Source of the DNA: Gilvimarinus sp. 2_MG-2023
Lineage (GTDB): Bacteria; Pseudomonadota; Gammaproteobacteria; Pseudomonadales; Cellvibrionaceae
DNA: 64,000 nt
NCBI RefSeq assembly: GCF_030547685.1
Contig: NZ_JAUOQM010000003.1
Location: forward strand, 97,521-161,520
Reading direction: 5' to 3'
The notes below the pieces were generated by a model that made no database searches, was not told where the DNA came from, and worked only from the letters and a program-made list of their open reading frames with translations. Of the stretch, positions 44,869 through 52,951 are shown piece after piece; the stretch's first letter is position 1; each line of letters begins with the position of its first letter. The position numbers and the translations under genes are program-made.

Positions 44869-47589
44869 ATGTCTGAGCAGGCACCCGTCGTTCTTGTGGA
44901 TGGTTCTTCCTACCTTTACCGCGCTTATCATGCGCTGCCCCCGTTAGTGAATTCGCAGGGCGAGCCTACCGGCGCGGTTAAAGGTGTTATCAATATGATT
45001 CGGCGTTTGATAAAAGATTACCCACAAAGCCCCATTGCCGTTGTCTTTGATGCCAAGGGCAAAACTTTCCGCGATGATTTGTACACCGAGTACAAAGCGC
45101 AGCGCCCACCCATGCCCGATGACTTACGCCCCCAAGTGGAGCCCATTTTTGAGATTGTGCGCGCCATGGGTTTGCCGCTACTGGTGGAAGAGGGAGTTGA
45201 GGCCGACGATGTGATTGGCACCCTGGCCGCTCAGGCGGAGGAAAATGGCCGGCCGGTGGTGATTTCAACCGGCGATAAAGATATGGCGCAGCTGGTGAAT
45301 CCACGGGTCACTCTGGTGAACACCATGACCAGCACGCTGATGGACGTTGCCGCCGTAGAGGAAAAATATGGCTTCGGGCCCGAACTGATGATCGACTTTT
45401 TGGCGCTGATGGGCGATAAGGTCGACAACATTCCGGGCGTGCCCGGGGTGGGCGAAAAGTCAGCCAAGGCGTTACTGCAGGGTGTGGGTGGGTTAGATAC
45501 GCTCTATGCCAACTTAGAGTCTATTCGTGAGTTGGATTTTCGCGGCGCGAAAAAAATGCCAGAAAAGCTCCTCGAGCACAAAGATATGGCCTATCTCTCG
45601 TACGAGTTGGCCACCATTAAGCTGGATGTGCCTCTGCATGTCAGTGTGGGCGACATTGCCGTGGGCGAGCCCGACCTAGAGGCGTTAAAAGCGCTCTACG
45701 AACGGATGGAGTTTAAAACCTGGATTGCCGAAGTCGAGCCGACCGATGCTGGGCAGGCAACCCCAGTCGCTGAAGCGCTTGCAGTAGAGTACGACACAGT
45801 TCTGACCCCAGAGAGCTTTGATGCCTGGCTGGAAAAACTCAAACAAGCCGAGGTGTTTGCTTTCGACACCGAAACAACCAGTCTTCACGCCATGGAGGCG
45901 GATATTGTGGGGGTGTCGTTTGCCGTAGAGCCCGGCAAAGCGGCCTATGTGCCGGTGGCCCACGATTATTTAGAGGCGCCCGATCAGCTCGATCGCAACA
46001 GCGTTCTTTCTGCCTTGCAACCGTTATTAGAGGATGCGAGCCGAGCAAAAGTGGGACAAAACTTAAAATACGACCGCAACGTGTTGGCTAACCACGGCAT
46101 TAACTTGCGCGGCATCGCCTGGGACACCATGCTTGAATCCTACGTGTTGAACTCGGTGGCGGGTCGTCACGATATGAACTCGTTGGCGGAGCGCTATTTA
46201 AATACGGCGACCATCCATTTTGAAGATATTGCCGGCAAAGGCGCTAAACAGCTCACCTTCAATCAAATTAAAGTAGAAGATGCTGCCCCTTACGCCGCGG
46301 AAGACGCCGATATTACTTTGCGCCTACATCAGGCCTTGTGGCCGCAGCTCGAGCAAGACGATGCTCTGCGCGGGGTATTGCTGGATATCGAGATGCCGCT
46401 GGTGCCAGTGTTGGCCAATATTGAGCGCAATGGCGCGTTGGTCGATGCCAATCAGTTGGGCAAGCACAGTCAAGAACTGCAGGTTCGCCTGACCGAGTTG
46501 GAGCGTGAGGCGTACGCTATCGCCGGGCGCGAATTTAATTTGGCTTCGCCCAAGCAGCTGGGCACTATTTTGTTCGAAGAGCTCGAATTACCGGTGGTGA
46601 AAAAAACCAAAACCGGCGCGCCCTCCACTGCCGAAGATGTCTTGCAAGAGCTGGCACTTAATTACCCTTTGCCCAAGCTTTTACTGGAACATCGCAGCCT
46701 AGCTAAACTGAAGTCCACCTATACCGATAAGCTGCCGAAAATGATTAACCCCCGTACCGGCCGCATTCATACCTCTTACCATCAGGCGGTTACTGCCACC
46801 GGTAGGCTTTCCTCCAGTGACCCTAACTTGCAGAATATTCCGATTCGCACCGAACAGGGGAGACGTATACGCAAGGCATTTGTGGCGCCCAAGGGCTACA
46901 AAGTTGTGGCGGCGGATTATTCGCAAATTGAACTGCGCATCATGGCGCATTTATCGGGTGATGAAGGCCTGCTGAATGCGTTTGCCCAAGGGATGGATGT
47001 GCACCGGGCAACCGCGGCGGAAGTCTTTGCCACCGATGTGGATAAGGTCACTGATGAAATGCGTCGCCGTGCTAAAGCGATTAATTTCGGTTTGATTTAC
47101 GGTATGTCGGCCTTTGGCCTTGGCAAGCAGTTGGGCCTGGGGCGCAACGAGGCGCAAAGCTATATTGATCGCTACTTTGAGCGCTACCCCGGCGTGGCCC
47201 GCTATATGGAAGAAACACGGGCGCTGGCGCACGAAAAAGGCTATGTGGAAACGCTAATGGGGCGCAGGCTCTATCTGCCGGAAATCAATGCCCGCAATAA
47301 AATGTTGCAACAGGCCGCCGAGCGAACTGCGATTAATGCCCCGATGCAAGGTACCGCAGCGGATATCATTAAAAAAGCAATGGTGGTGGTTTCTCAATGG
47401 CTGGATGACTCAGAGTTGGATGCCAAGCTGGTTATGCAAGTGCACGATGAACTGGTACTAGAGGTGGCGGAGGCTGATTTAGACGCTGTGCGCCAAGGTG
47501 TTGAGCAGCGCATGGAAGCTGCCGCTGAGCTGGCGGTTCCTCTGTTGGTTGAGGCGGGTGTGGGTAACAACTGGGATGAGGCGCATTGA
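44869..47589 (+). CDS. polA: DNA polymerase I
   Basis: Start ATG 44869 ([20 protein letters not shown]) gives 906 residues; the frame upstream to 44821 is not needed. Domains: 5'-3' exonuclease (about 1-290), 3'-5' exonuclease (about 320-505) and polymerase (about 530-906). The proofreading residues appear intact (FDTETT, LKYDRN, YAAEDAD). Polymerase motifs A ([20 protein letters not shown]), B ([16 protein letters not shown]) and C ([11 protein letters not shown]) are present. It works in repair and Okazaki fragment processing. An sRNA candidate and engB follow, as in enterics and pseudomonads. Confidence 0.97.
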   Translation: MSEQAPVVLVDGSSYLYRAYHALPPLVNSQGEPTGAVKGVINMIRRLIKDYPQSPIAVVFDAKGKTFRDDLYTEYKAQRPPMPDDLRPQVEPIFEIVRAMGLPLLVEEGVEADDVIGTLAAQAEENGRPVVISTGDKDMAQLVNPRVTLVNTMTSTLMDVAAVEEKYGFGPELMIDFLALMGDKVDNIPGVPGVGEKSAKALLQGVGGLDTLYANLESIRELDFRGAKKMPEKLLEHKDMAYLSYELATIKLDVPLHVSVGDIAVGEPDLEALKALYERMEFKTWIAEVEPTDAGQATPVAEALAVEYDTVLTPESFDAWLEKLKQAEVFAFDTETTSLHAMEADIVGVSFAVEPGKAAYVPVAHDYLEAPDQLDRNSVLSALQPLLEDASRAKVGQNLKYDRNVLANHGINLRGIAWDTMLESYVLNSVAGRHDMNSLAERYLNTATIHFEDIAGKGAKQLTFNQIKVEDAAPYAAEDADITLRLHQALWPQLEQDDALRGVLLDIEMPLVPVLANIERNGALVDANQLGKHSQELQVRLTELEREAYAIAGREFNLASPKQLGTILFEELELPVVKKTKTGAPSTAEDVLQELALNYPLPKLLLEHRSLAKLKSTYTDKLPKMINPRTGRIHTSYHQAVTATGRLSSSDPNLQNIPIRTEQGRRIRKAFVAPKGYKVVAADYSQIELRIMAHLSGDEGLLNAFAQGMDVHRATAAEVFATDVDKVTDEMRRRAKAINFGLIYGMSAFGLGKQLGLGRNEAQSYIDRYFERYPGVARYMEETRALAHEKGYVETLMGRRLYLPEINARNKMLQQAAERTAINAPMQGTAADIIKKAMVVVSQWLDDSELDAKLVMQVHDELVLEVAEADLDAVRQGVEQRMEAAAELAVPLLVEAGVGNNWDEAH

Positions 47590-47711
47590 GGCCGGAAAGT
47601 GGCGTATAAATTACCAAAATAGCCATTTCAAAGCGATAAACACAAAGAAAATAGATAATTTATAAAATTTGTTGAACTTTTATCCAAAGGGGCGTTCAAA
47701 GAATTAGCACA

Positions 47712-47823
47712 CTGAATAGTACGATGTTTTTTTTCATGAGCTCCTCCTCGTTTGGCCGCAAGGTCATTTGGCAGAAAAATTTCTGACAATAGCCCCCACC
47801 ACTATGGTTTGGGGGCTTTTTTT
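47712..47823 (+). ncRNA. Candidate sRNA at the Spot 42 / ErsA position
   Basis: Downstream of polA, where enterics carry spf and pseudomonads have related RNAs. The 3' end is a strong terminator: AGCCCCC (47790-47796) pairs with GGGGGCT (47810-47816), then seven T. Before it a small hairpin CAGAAA/TTTCTG (47772-47785) and a C/U-rich stretch GCTCCTCCTC (47740-47749) complementary to Shine-Dalgarno sequences. The 5' end is a guess. Primary sequence is not clearly Spot 42. Confidence 0.55.
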
Positions 47824-47972
47824 ATGGTTCAGGGAATGTGATCTGACGCACTGCCTACAAATTTTTACATTTAGGGGCGAACTAAACCCGCTAAGCTAAG
47901 TCTCAGTAGTTACTCACTACGCGGTTGATCCGTAACTGATGCCATCCCCCAAGGGTGTCAGTATTGTAGCCG

Positions 47973-47999
47973 GCAAATTTTTTGCCGGCTTTTTTTTGC
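47973..47999 (+). terminator. Hairpin and T-run before engB
   Basis: GCCGGCA pairs with TGCCGGC around AATTTTT, followed by eight T. It reads as a plus-strand terminator facing the end of engB, so either it ends a second small RNA starting near 47.88 kb or it is a back-up terminator. Confidence 0.7.
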
Positions 48000-48013
48000 C
48001 TGTCATTTGCGGG

Positions 48014-48640
48014 TTAGCTTGGTTTTGAGGTTTGGCCTGTTAGCCAGCCAGTAAGCACCTGCTTGAGTTGATCCAACCCCGCATTTTTTAAAGACGAGAA
48101 TGTCTGGGCAGTCACCAAATCATCCACCCCAGCTTCTTTAAGAGACTTGCGCACCTGCAGCAGAGTGTTTTGGGCGGGGCCTTTTTTCAGTTTGTCGGCT
48201 TTGGTTAACAGTAAGTGGACCGGCATTTCCACCTCAATTGCCCAGTTTAAGACCAGAGTGTCGTAGTCTTGCATCGGGTGGCGGATGTCCATCACGATCA
48301 CCAGCCCAGCCAAACACTTGCGCTCGTGCAAATATTCGGACAAATTTTCTTGCCACTGCTCTTTCAGTGCTCGCGACACCTTGGCAAAGCCATAGCCAGG
48401 TAAATCCACCAGGCGGGTGGTCTCTGACAGATCAAAAAAGTTGATTAATTGCGTGCGCCCGGGTGTTTTACTGATGCGGGCGAGCTTTTTATTGTCAGTC
48501 AAAGTGTTAATGGCACTGGATTTACCGGCATTGGAGCGGCCGGCGAATGCTACCTCAAGCCCTTCTTCGGGCGGGCATTCACGGATACTGGGGGCGCTTT
48601 GAGTAAAGGTAGCACCGCGAAAATGAATGGTTTGTGTCAT
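48014..48640 (-). CDS. engB: GTP-binding ribosome biogenesis protein
   Basis: I place the start at ATG 48640 ([20 protein letters not shown]), giving 208 residues, the normal size of EngB/YsxC/YihA. G1 [10 protein letters not shown]3 DLPGYG, G4 TKAD and G5-like SSLK are all present. The protein is an essential GTPase for assembly of the large ribosomal subunit. Its position after polA and divergent from cytochrome c4 agrees with related genomes. The longer frame to 48742 has no support. Confidence 0.93.
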   Translation of the reverse strand: MTQTIHFRGATFTQSAPSIRECPPEEGLEVAFAGRSNAGKSSAINTLTDNKKLARISKTPGRTQLINFFDLSETTRLVDLPGYGFAKVSRALKEQWQENLSEYLHERKCLAGLVIVMDIRHPMQDYDTLVLNWAIEVEMPVHLLLTKADKLKKGPAQNTLLQVRKSLKEAGVDDLVTAQTFSSLKNAGLDQLKQVLTGWLTGQTSKPS

Positions 48641-48691
48641 GAGTGTAAGCGCTGTATTGAGTGGAGGTCGCAAGCCTAACAGACTGCGGGC

Positions 48692-48720
48692 CTTTTGTGA
48701 TCGGTCATTTAGTATATAAT
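48692..48720 (+). promoter_or_regulatory. Possible promoter of the cytochrome c4 gene
   Basis: TATAAT at 48715-48720 is a perfect -10 with CTTTTG (48692-48697) 17 bp upstream as a weak -35. It faces the cytochrome gene. The long leader to 48839 is unexplained. Confidence 0.45.
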
Positions 48721-48838
48721 GCCCGCTGCAACCGGCTCGCACCCGTCGCCAAAGGCGCTTGTGTGGGCAATAAATGCCTGGCCCTTACGTCGAGGCAGTA
48801 CAGCCAACACTATAATTGACGATGTCACAGGTTAGCCA

Positions 48839-49519
48839 ATGAAAAAACTTGTTTTACCTCTGCTTATCGCACTCGGAGCACCGACTCTGTCGCAAATGGC
48901 CAGTGCCGCAGGCGATGCCGCTGCTGGGGCCGAAAAGGTCGCCGTTTGTGCTGCATGCCACGGCCCCGATGGCAACAGCCCTGCTCCGTCTTTCCCTAAA
49001 ATTGCTGGACTGGGCGAGGCGTATATCTACAAGCAATTGCAGGATATCCAAGCTTGGGATAACGCCAGCGGCGACGATAAAGCCAAAACTGGTCGTCCCG
49101 TGGTGGAAATGACAGGCATGCTGAGCGGATTGAGCGATCAAGACTTGCAGGATATTGCCGCTCATTACGCCTCTCAGGGAATGCAGCTGACCGGCTCAAA
49201 AGAGTTCACCGTTAAAATAAACAGCGGTGCCGAGGTTAGCTCGCTGGATCTGGGTGAAAATATTTACCGCGGCGGCAACATGGAAACCGGCGTGCCGGCG
49301 TGCAGCGGCTGTCACTCACCCACAGGCTTGGGCAATGCTCCCGCAGCTTATCCGCGCCTGGGTGGTCAATACGCCGAATACATCGAAAAGCAGTTGAAGG
49401 CCTTCCGCGGTGGTGAGCGAACCAATGATGGTGATCAAATGATCATGCGTTTGGTGGCAAAAAACATGAGCGATGCCGAAATTAAAGCCGTAGCCAACTA
49501 TATTGCAGGCCTGAATTAA
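48839..49519 (+). CDS. Diheme cytochrome c4
   Basis: A 226-residue periplasmic protein with a signal peptide (cut near 23) and two heme sites: CAACH at 37-41 and CSGCH at 155-159, one in each half, each with later Met ligands (for example MTGMLSG and MIMRLV). Cytochrome c4 passes electrons to terminal oxidases such as cbb3. The gene sits between engB and dsbA, as in pseudomonads, and ends in a strong terminator. Confidence 0.93.
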   Translation: MKKLVLPLLIALGAPTLSQMASAAGDAAAGAEKVAVCAACHGPDGNSPAPSFPKIAGLGEAYIYKQLQDIQAWDNASGDDKAKTGRPVVEMTGMLSGLSDQDLQDIAAHYASQGMQLTGSKEFTVKINSGAEVSSLDLGENIYRGGNMETGVPACSGCHSPTGLGNAPAAYPRLGGQYAEYIEKQLKAFRGGERTNDGDQMIMRLVAKNMSDAEIKAVANYIAGLN

Positions 49520-49537
49520 GCAGGGCTAGTAGCCAAG

Positions 49538-49559
49538 GGCGACTTAGGTCGCCTTTTTT
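49538..49559 (+). terminator. Terminator after cytochrome c4
   Basis: GGCGAC pairs with GTCGCC around TTAG, followed by six T. Confidence 0.85.
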
Positions 49560-49638
49560 GTGGGTTGGAACTTTGCCGGCAAGGCGATGCTCTAACTCAG
49601 GTAATAAATGTGTCGTGAACCCTAAAGGGAGCAACTTT

Positions 49639-50262
49639 ATGCGAGTGTTAATCGCGTTTATCGGAATGGTGTTGAGCGTAGTGGCCTGTGCCGACGAAGC
49701 GCCTAAGTATCAAGAAGGCAAGCAGTACCACGCGCTGGCCGAGCCTATTCGGACAGATAACCCAGACAAAATCGAAGTGCGGGAAATGTTTGCCTACACT
49801 TGCGGCCATTGTTTTCGCTTCGATCCACTGTTGCATGGGTGGGCCGAACAGCAAGCCGACGATATTTATTTAGTGCGTACGCCTATGGTTTGGGCCGGCG
49901 CTATGGAGCCCTATGCTCGCGCTTACTACACGGCGAACACACTGAAGGTGCTGGATGAGTCCCACATGGATCTGTTTAATGCCATACACTTAAAGCGCAC
50001 TCGTTTTGGCTCAGTGGAAGATTTTGCCGAGTTCTTTGCTCAGTATGATATCGACAGCGATACCTTTATCAAAACCTTTGAGTCTTTTGGGGTTAATAGC
50101 TTGTTGCGCCAGGGTGATGCCAAAGCGCGTGCGGCAGAGATTAGCGGTACCCCAGAGTTGGTGATTGATGGTCGCTACCGCATTAGTGCCAGCGATACCG
50201 GCGGTCATAAACAAATGTTAGAAGTGGCCGACTACCTAATCGAGCAGTTGCGCGCCGAGTAA
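49639..50262 (+). CDS. dsbA: Thiol:disulfide interchange protein DsbA
   Basis: Start ATG 49639 with AAGGGAG upstream gives 207 residues; the frame from 49558 is not credible. Signal peptide to about 18. The thioredoxin active site is CGHC (residues 55-58) rather than the CPHC usual for DsbA, and the cis-proline loop is SGTPELVI. DsbA puts disulfides into exported proteins. It precedes the diguanylate cyclase gene, as in Pseudomonas. The CGHC motif is that of eukaryotic PDI and may raise the redox potential differently. Confidence 0.92.
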   Translation: MRVLIAFIGMVLSVVACADEAPKYQEGKQYHALAEPIRTDNPDKIEVREMFAYTCGHCFRFDPLLHGWAEQQADDIYLVRTPMVWAGAMEPYARAYYTANTLKVLDESHMDLFNAIHLKRTRFGSVEDFAEFFAQYDIDSDTFIKTFESFGVNSLLRQGDAKARAAEISGTPELVIDGRYRISASDTGGHKQMLEVADYLIEQLRAE

Positions 50263-50285
50263 TACTCCCGCTGTTTCTGCTTTAA

Positions 50286-50317
50286 AGCCCCGCCGGTGCC
50301 GCCTGCGGGGCTTTTTT
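50286..50317 (+). terminator. Terminator after dsbA
   Basis: AGCCCCGC pairs with GCGGGGCT around a GC-rich loop, followed by six T. Confidence 0.85.
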
Positions 50318-50405
50318 GTGTCCGTCTTTGTATGCACAGTGCTCTGGCGTCAGAGTCTATAATAAGTCAGACTGACTTGAGTACGATAATGGGAGTACGA
50401 ATCTG

Positions 50406-52139
50406 GTGAGCGATGCAGGCAAAAATAAGTGGCGCGATAAATATCTGGATGCTTTGGATCAACACGAGGCCCTAGAGCGGCAGGGCCAAGAAGAGGTGAA
50501 GTTGTTGCAACGGGCGTTGCTGCGAGTCAGTATTGCCGCCACCGGTCAACAGCCCGAGCTCGACCGGACATTAGAGACGCTACGCGGCACTTTGCGCAGT
50601 GGTGATAAAGGTCAGCTCCAAGCGGCGCTTACCGAGGTCGACGGGGCGCTGCATCAGTTTGACCAAGAGCGCGATGAAACTACCCGAGAGTTGAAAGGTA
50701 GTTTGCAATCATTGATTGTACCGCTGCTTGCCCGCGAGCCCGAGCGCCCCCTAAAACGCAAGTTGCGCAATCTCGCTCAAGATGTATCACGCCAGCGCGA
50801 CCTTTTGTATATCTATCCCTCGTTATTACATCAACTGGCGCAATTGCAGGCTCAGGTTTTTGCCGATCAAGAAGAGACAGGTAGCGACGAGCACAAAGAA
50901 AAATCCAGTGGCTTAATGGCCCGTTTATTGGGCCGGAGTGATGATTCAGCTCCATCGGGGCTTACAGAACATAAGTCAGAACCTGGCGATACGAACGAGA
51001 TCGACGAAGAGCAAGAACTCAACTTGGCGCAAGTGGATCGCGCACTGTTTGAGTTAAACCCTAATGCCAGCTTACGCGACAGTGCCACTGTATCGGATAA
51101 CATGCGGTTGATTATTACTGAGCTTCTGGTCAGTGTTGAAGCGCAAAATCTTGAGCCCGCACGTGTGCAAAGTTTGCAGCGGCGCTTGCGCTCGGGCATT
51201 ACCAATGCCGATTTACTGCCCGTATTAGAAGAAGTTCGCGATCTTATTATGGCCGCCTATGTGGCAGCCACTCGCGCTTTTACTGTGTATTTATCTGAAG
51301 TGAATTCTGAGCTTGCCGATATCTACCAAGCATTGGGTGTGGCGTCGGATGCCAGTACAGACTTAGAAACTGCATCGGCCACCATGCAAGCCGATATGAT
51401 GGCTGAGTTTGAACAATTGAGCCATAAGGCTGAAGAGGCCACCGATTTAAATCAGCTGAAATCACAGGTGCAAAATCGAATAGGCAATATCCGCGCGGTG
51501 CTGTCTACTTTTCAAGAAAGCTCAAAGGCCAATGGTCCGGTAACCGAGCAGCTCGTTGCCTTGGCGCAAAAATTAAAAACCATGGAGTCGGAAGCGGAAA
51601 AAAACCGTAAAGTCTTAGAAGAGCAGCGAGCTAAAGCCCTCACGGACCCGTTAACCGGTGTACCCAACCGAGAGGCATTCAATGAGCGAGCCACCATCGA
51701 GGTGCAACGCTACCGACGTTATAAAAACCCGTTATCCATAGCGATCGTTGATTTGGATTATTTCAAAAAAATTAATGATTCATTTGGCCATCAAGCCGGC
51801 GATCGAGTACTGAAAGTGCTTAGCAACGCCATTGTAAAGCGTCTACGCGATGTGGATTTTTTTGGCCGCTACGGTGGTGAAGAATTTGTTGTACTACTGC
51901 CTGAAACAGACGCAAAACAGGCTTATCAGTGCCTGGATAAAATTCGCTCGGGTATTGCCCGCACGGATTTTAACTATCGTGACCAACCGGTCGAGCTAAC
52001 AGTATCTATTGGAATTGCCCAGTTTTCCGAAGCAGATACACTAGAAGCAGCTTTTGAACGGGCAGACCGCGCTCTGTACGATGCTAAAGCCGCGGGCCGT
52101 AATCAGTGTAAAATAGCAGAGCTGTCAGATGAACCATAA
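50406..52139 (+). CDS. dgcP: Diguanylate cyclase, DgcP-like
   Basis: A 577-residue cytoplasmic protein starting at GTG 50406. The first ~400 residues are helical and partly coiled-coil with no transmembrane segment. The C-terminal GGDEF domain (about 410-570) has the active motif GGEEF at 490-494 and an RxxD inhibitory site (RDVD at 481-484) five residues before it, so it should make c-di-GMP and be product-inhibited. Synteny next to dsbA matches PA5487 (DgcP) of P. aeruginosa, a polar cyclase tied to pili. The terminator upstream suggests a separate promoter. Symbol is by synteny and layout. Confidence 0.85.
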   Translation: MSDAGKNKWRDKYLDALDQHEALERQGQEEVKLLQRALLRVSIAATGQQPELDRTLETLRGTLRSGDKGQLQAALTEVDGALHQFDQERDETTRELKGSLQSLIVPLLAREPERPLKRKLRNLAQDVSRQRDLLYIYPSLLHQLAQLQAQVFADQEETGSDEHKEKSSGLMARLLGRSDDSAPSGLTEHKSEPGDTNEIDEEQELNLAQVDRALFELNPNASLRDSATVSDNMRLIITELLVSVEAQNLEPARVQSLQRRLRSGITNADLLPVLEEVRDLIMAAYVAATRAFTVYLSEVNSELADIYQALGVASDASTDLETASATMQADMMAEFEQLSHKAEEATDLNQLKSQVQNRIGNIRAVLSTFQESSKANGPVTEQLVALAQKLKTMESEAEKNRKVLEEQRAKALTDPLTGVPNREAFNERATIEVQRYRRYKNPLSIAIVDLDYFKKINDSFGHQAGDRVLKVLSNAIVKRLRDVDFFGRYGGEEFVVLLPETDAKQAYQCLDKIRSGIARTDFNYRDQPVELTVSIGIAQFSEADTLEAAFERADRALYDAKAAGRNQCKIAELSDEP

Positions 52140-52275
52140 GTAAATAATAACGGAACCATTAACCACGCCGTGTTCTCTCATATAGAACAAGGCTGTGTAC
52201 TGGGCCAATCAATAAGGCACAACCTGTATCTATATCTGGGGCATCAATTTGCTTCAATACCACAAGGAGGTGGTT

Positions 52276-52794
52276 TTGAAATTACCTATGTATATTGTTA
52301 ATGCCTTCGCTGAAGGCCCGTTTAGCGGCAATCCGGCGGCGGTAGTAATCAGTTCAGACCCTTTGCCAGAAGTGCAAAGGCAGGCCGTTGCCGCGCAAAA
52401 TAATTTGTCTGATACTGCTTTTGTGGTGAGCTCGGCAGAAATTATGGGGCTGTGCTGGTTTACCCCCACGGCAGAGGTGGATTTGTGTGGCCACGCCATC
52501 TTGGCAACTTTGGCAGTGCTTGCCGATATGAGTCTAATCTCACACTCGCAGCAATTTTCCATCGCATCGGGCGTTATTTCGGTATCACGTGAAGGTCCTG
52601 TTTGGCAGTTAAACTTTCCCGCGCGCCAACTGTCATCGCGCGGCGGCATGATCAGTGGGCACTGTGAAGGTGACGGTTGTTTATTAAAGGTACCTGTACC
52701 ATATTCGCCCGGGGTGAGATCTACCTGTAAGGCGCCGTTTTACTCTGCGCCAGCGTCTGATGGCGGTGCTGGAGCTGAGCGTCTGGTTTGCTAA
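52276..52794 (+). pseudogene. Truncated PhzF-family protein
   Basis: TTG 52276 is preceded by AAGGAGG at optimal spacing. The first ~135 residues match the N-terminal half of PhzF-like epimerase/isomerases (YIVNAFAEGPFSGNPAAVVI, WFTPTAEVDLCGHAILATLA with the catalytic Glu region). After about 52660 the frame changes to unrelated sequence and ends at 52794. The second half (GSG and EDPxTGS motifs) is absent before the next gene at 52952. It is therefore a broken gene. Confidence 0.7.
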
Positions 52795-52951
52795 AGTGTT
52801 AAGAGAGCGGCGGCTTCCGTAATCAGAGGTTCCTCACAGTCGGCCGCAAAAACAGGTGCTAATACCGCCGTTCTCGACTATTGTTATCATTAGCCCTAAT
52901 GTACATGTGTCTGTGGGCCATTCTTATTCTAAGTCGTCGGAGATCCGATCT

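Larger units (their letters stand above)
47590..48013. other. Gap after polA with two terminator-bearing RNA candidates
   Basis: A 424-bp gap between polA and the convergent engB gene. It contains a likely sRNA ending at 47823 and a second hairpin with T-run at 47973-47999, described separately. An inverted repeat TTGAAC (47672-47677) / GTTCAA (47694-47699) lies where the sRNA promoter should be. No protein gene is evident. Confidence 0.6.

Noticed and set aside
44821..47589. Loss of proofreading in DNA polymerase I
   Set aside because: Residues of the 3'-5' exonuclease (FDTET, KYDRN, YAAEDAD) are all present.
49558..49638. Longer DsbA start
   Set aside because: The extra 27 residues overlap the cytochrome c4 terminator, are not signal-like, and the ATG at 49639 has a ribosome site and signal peptide.
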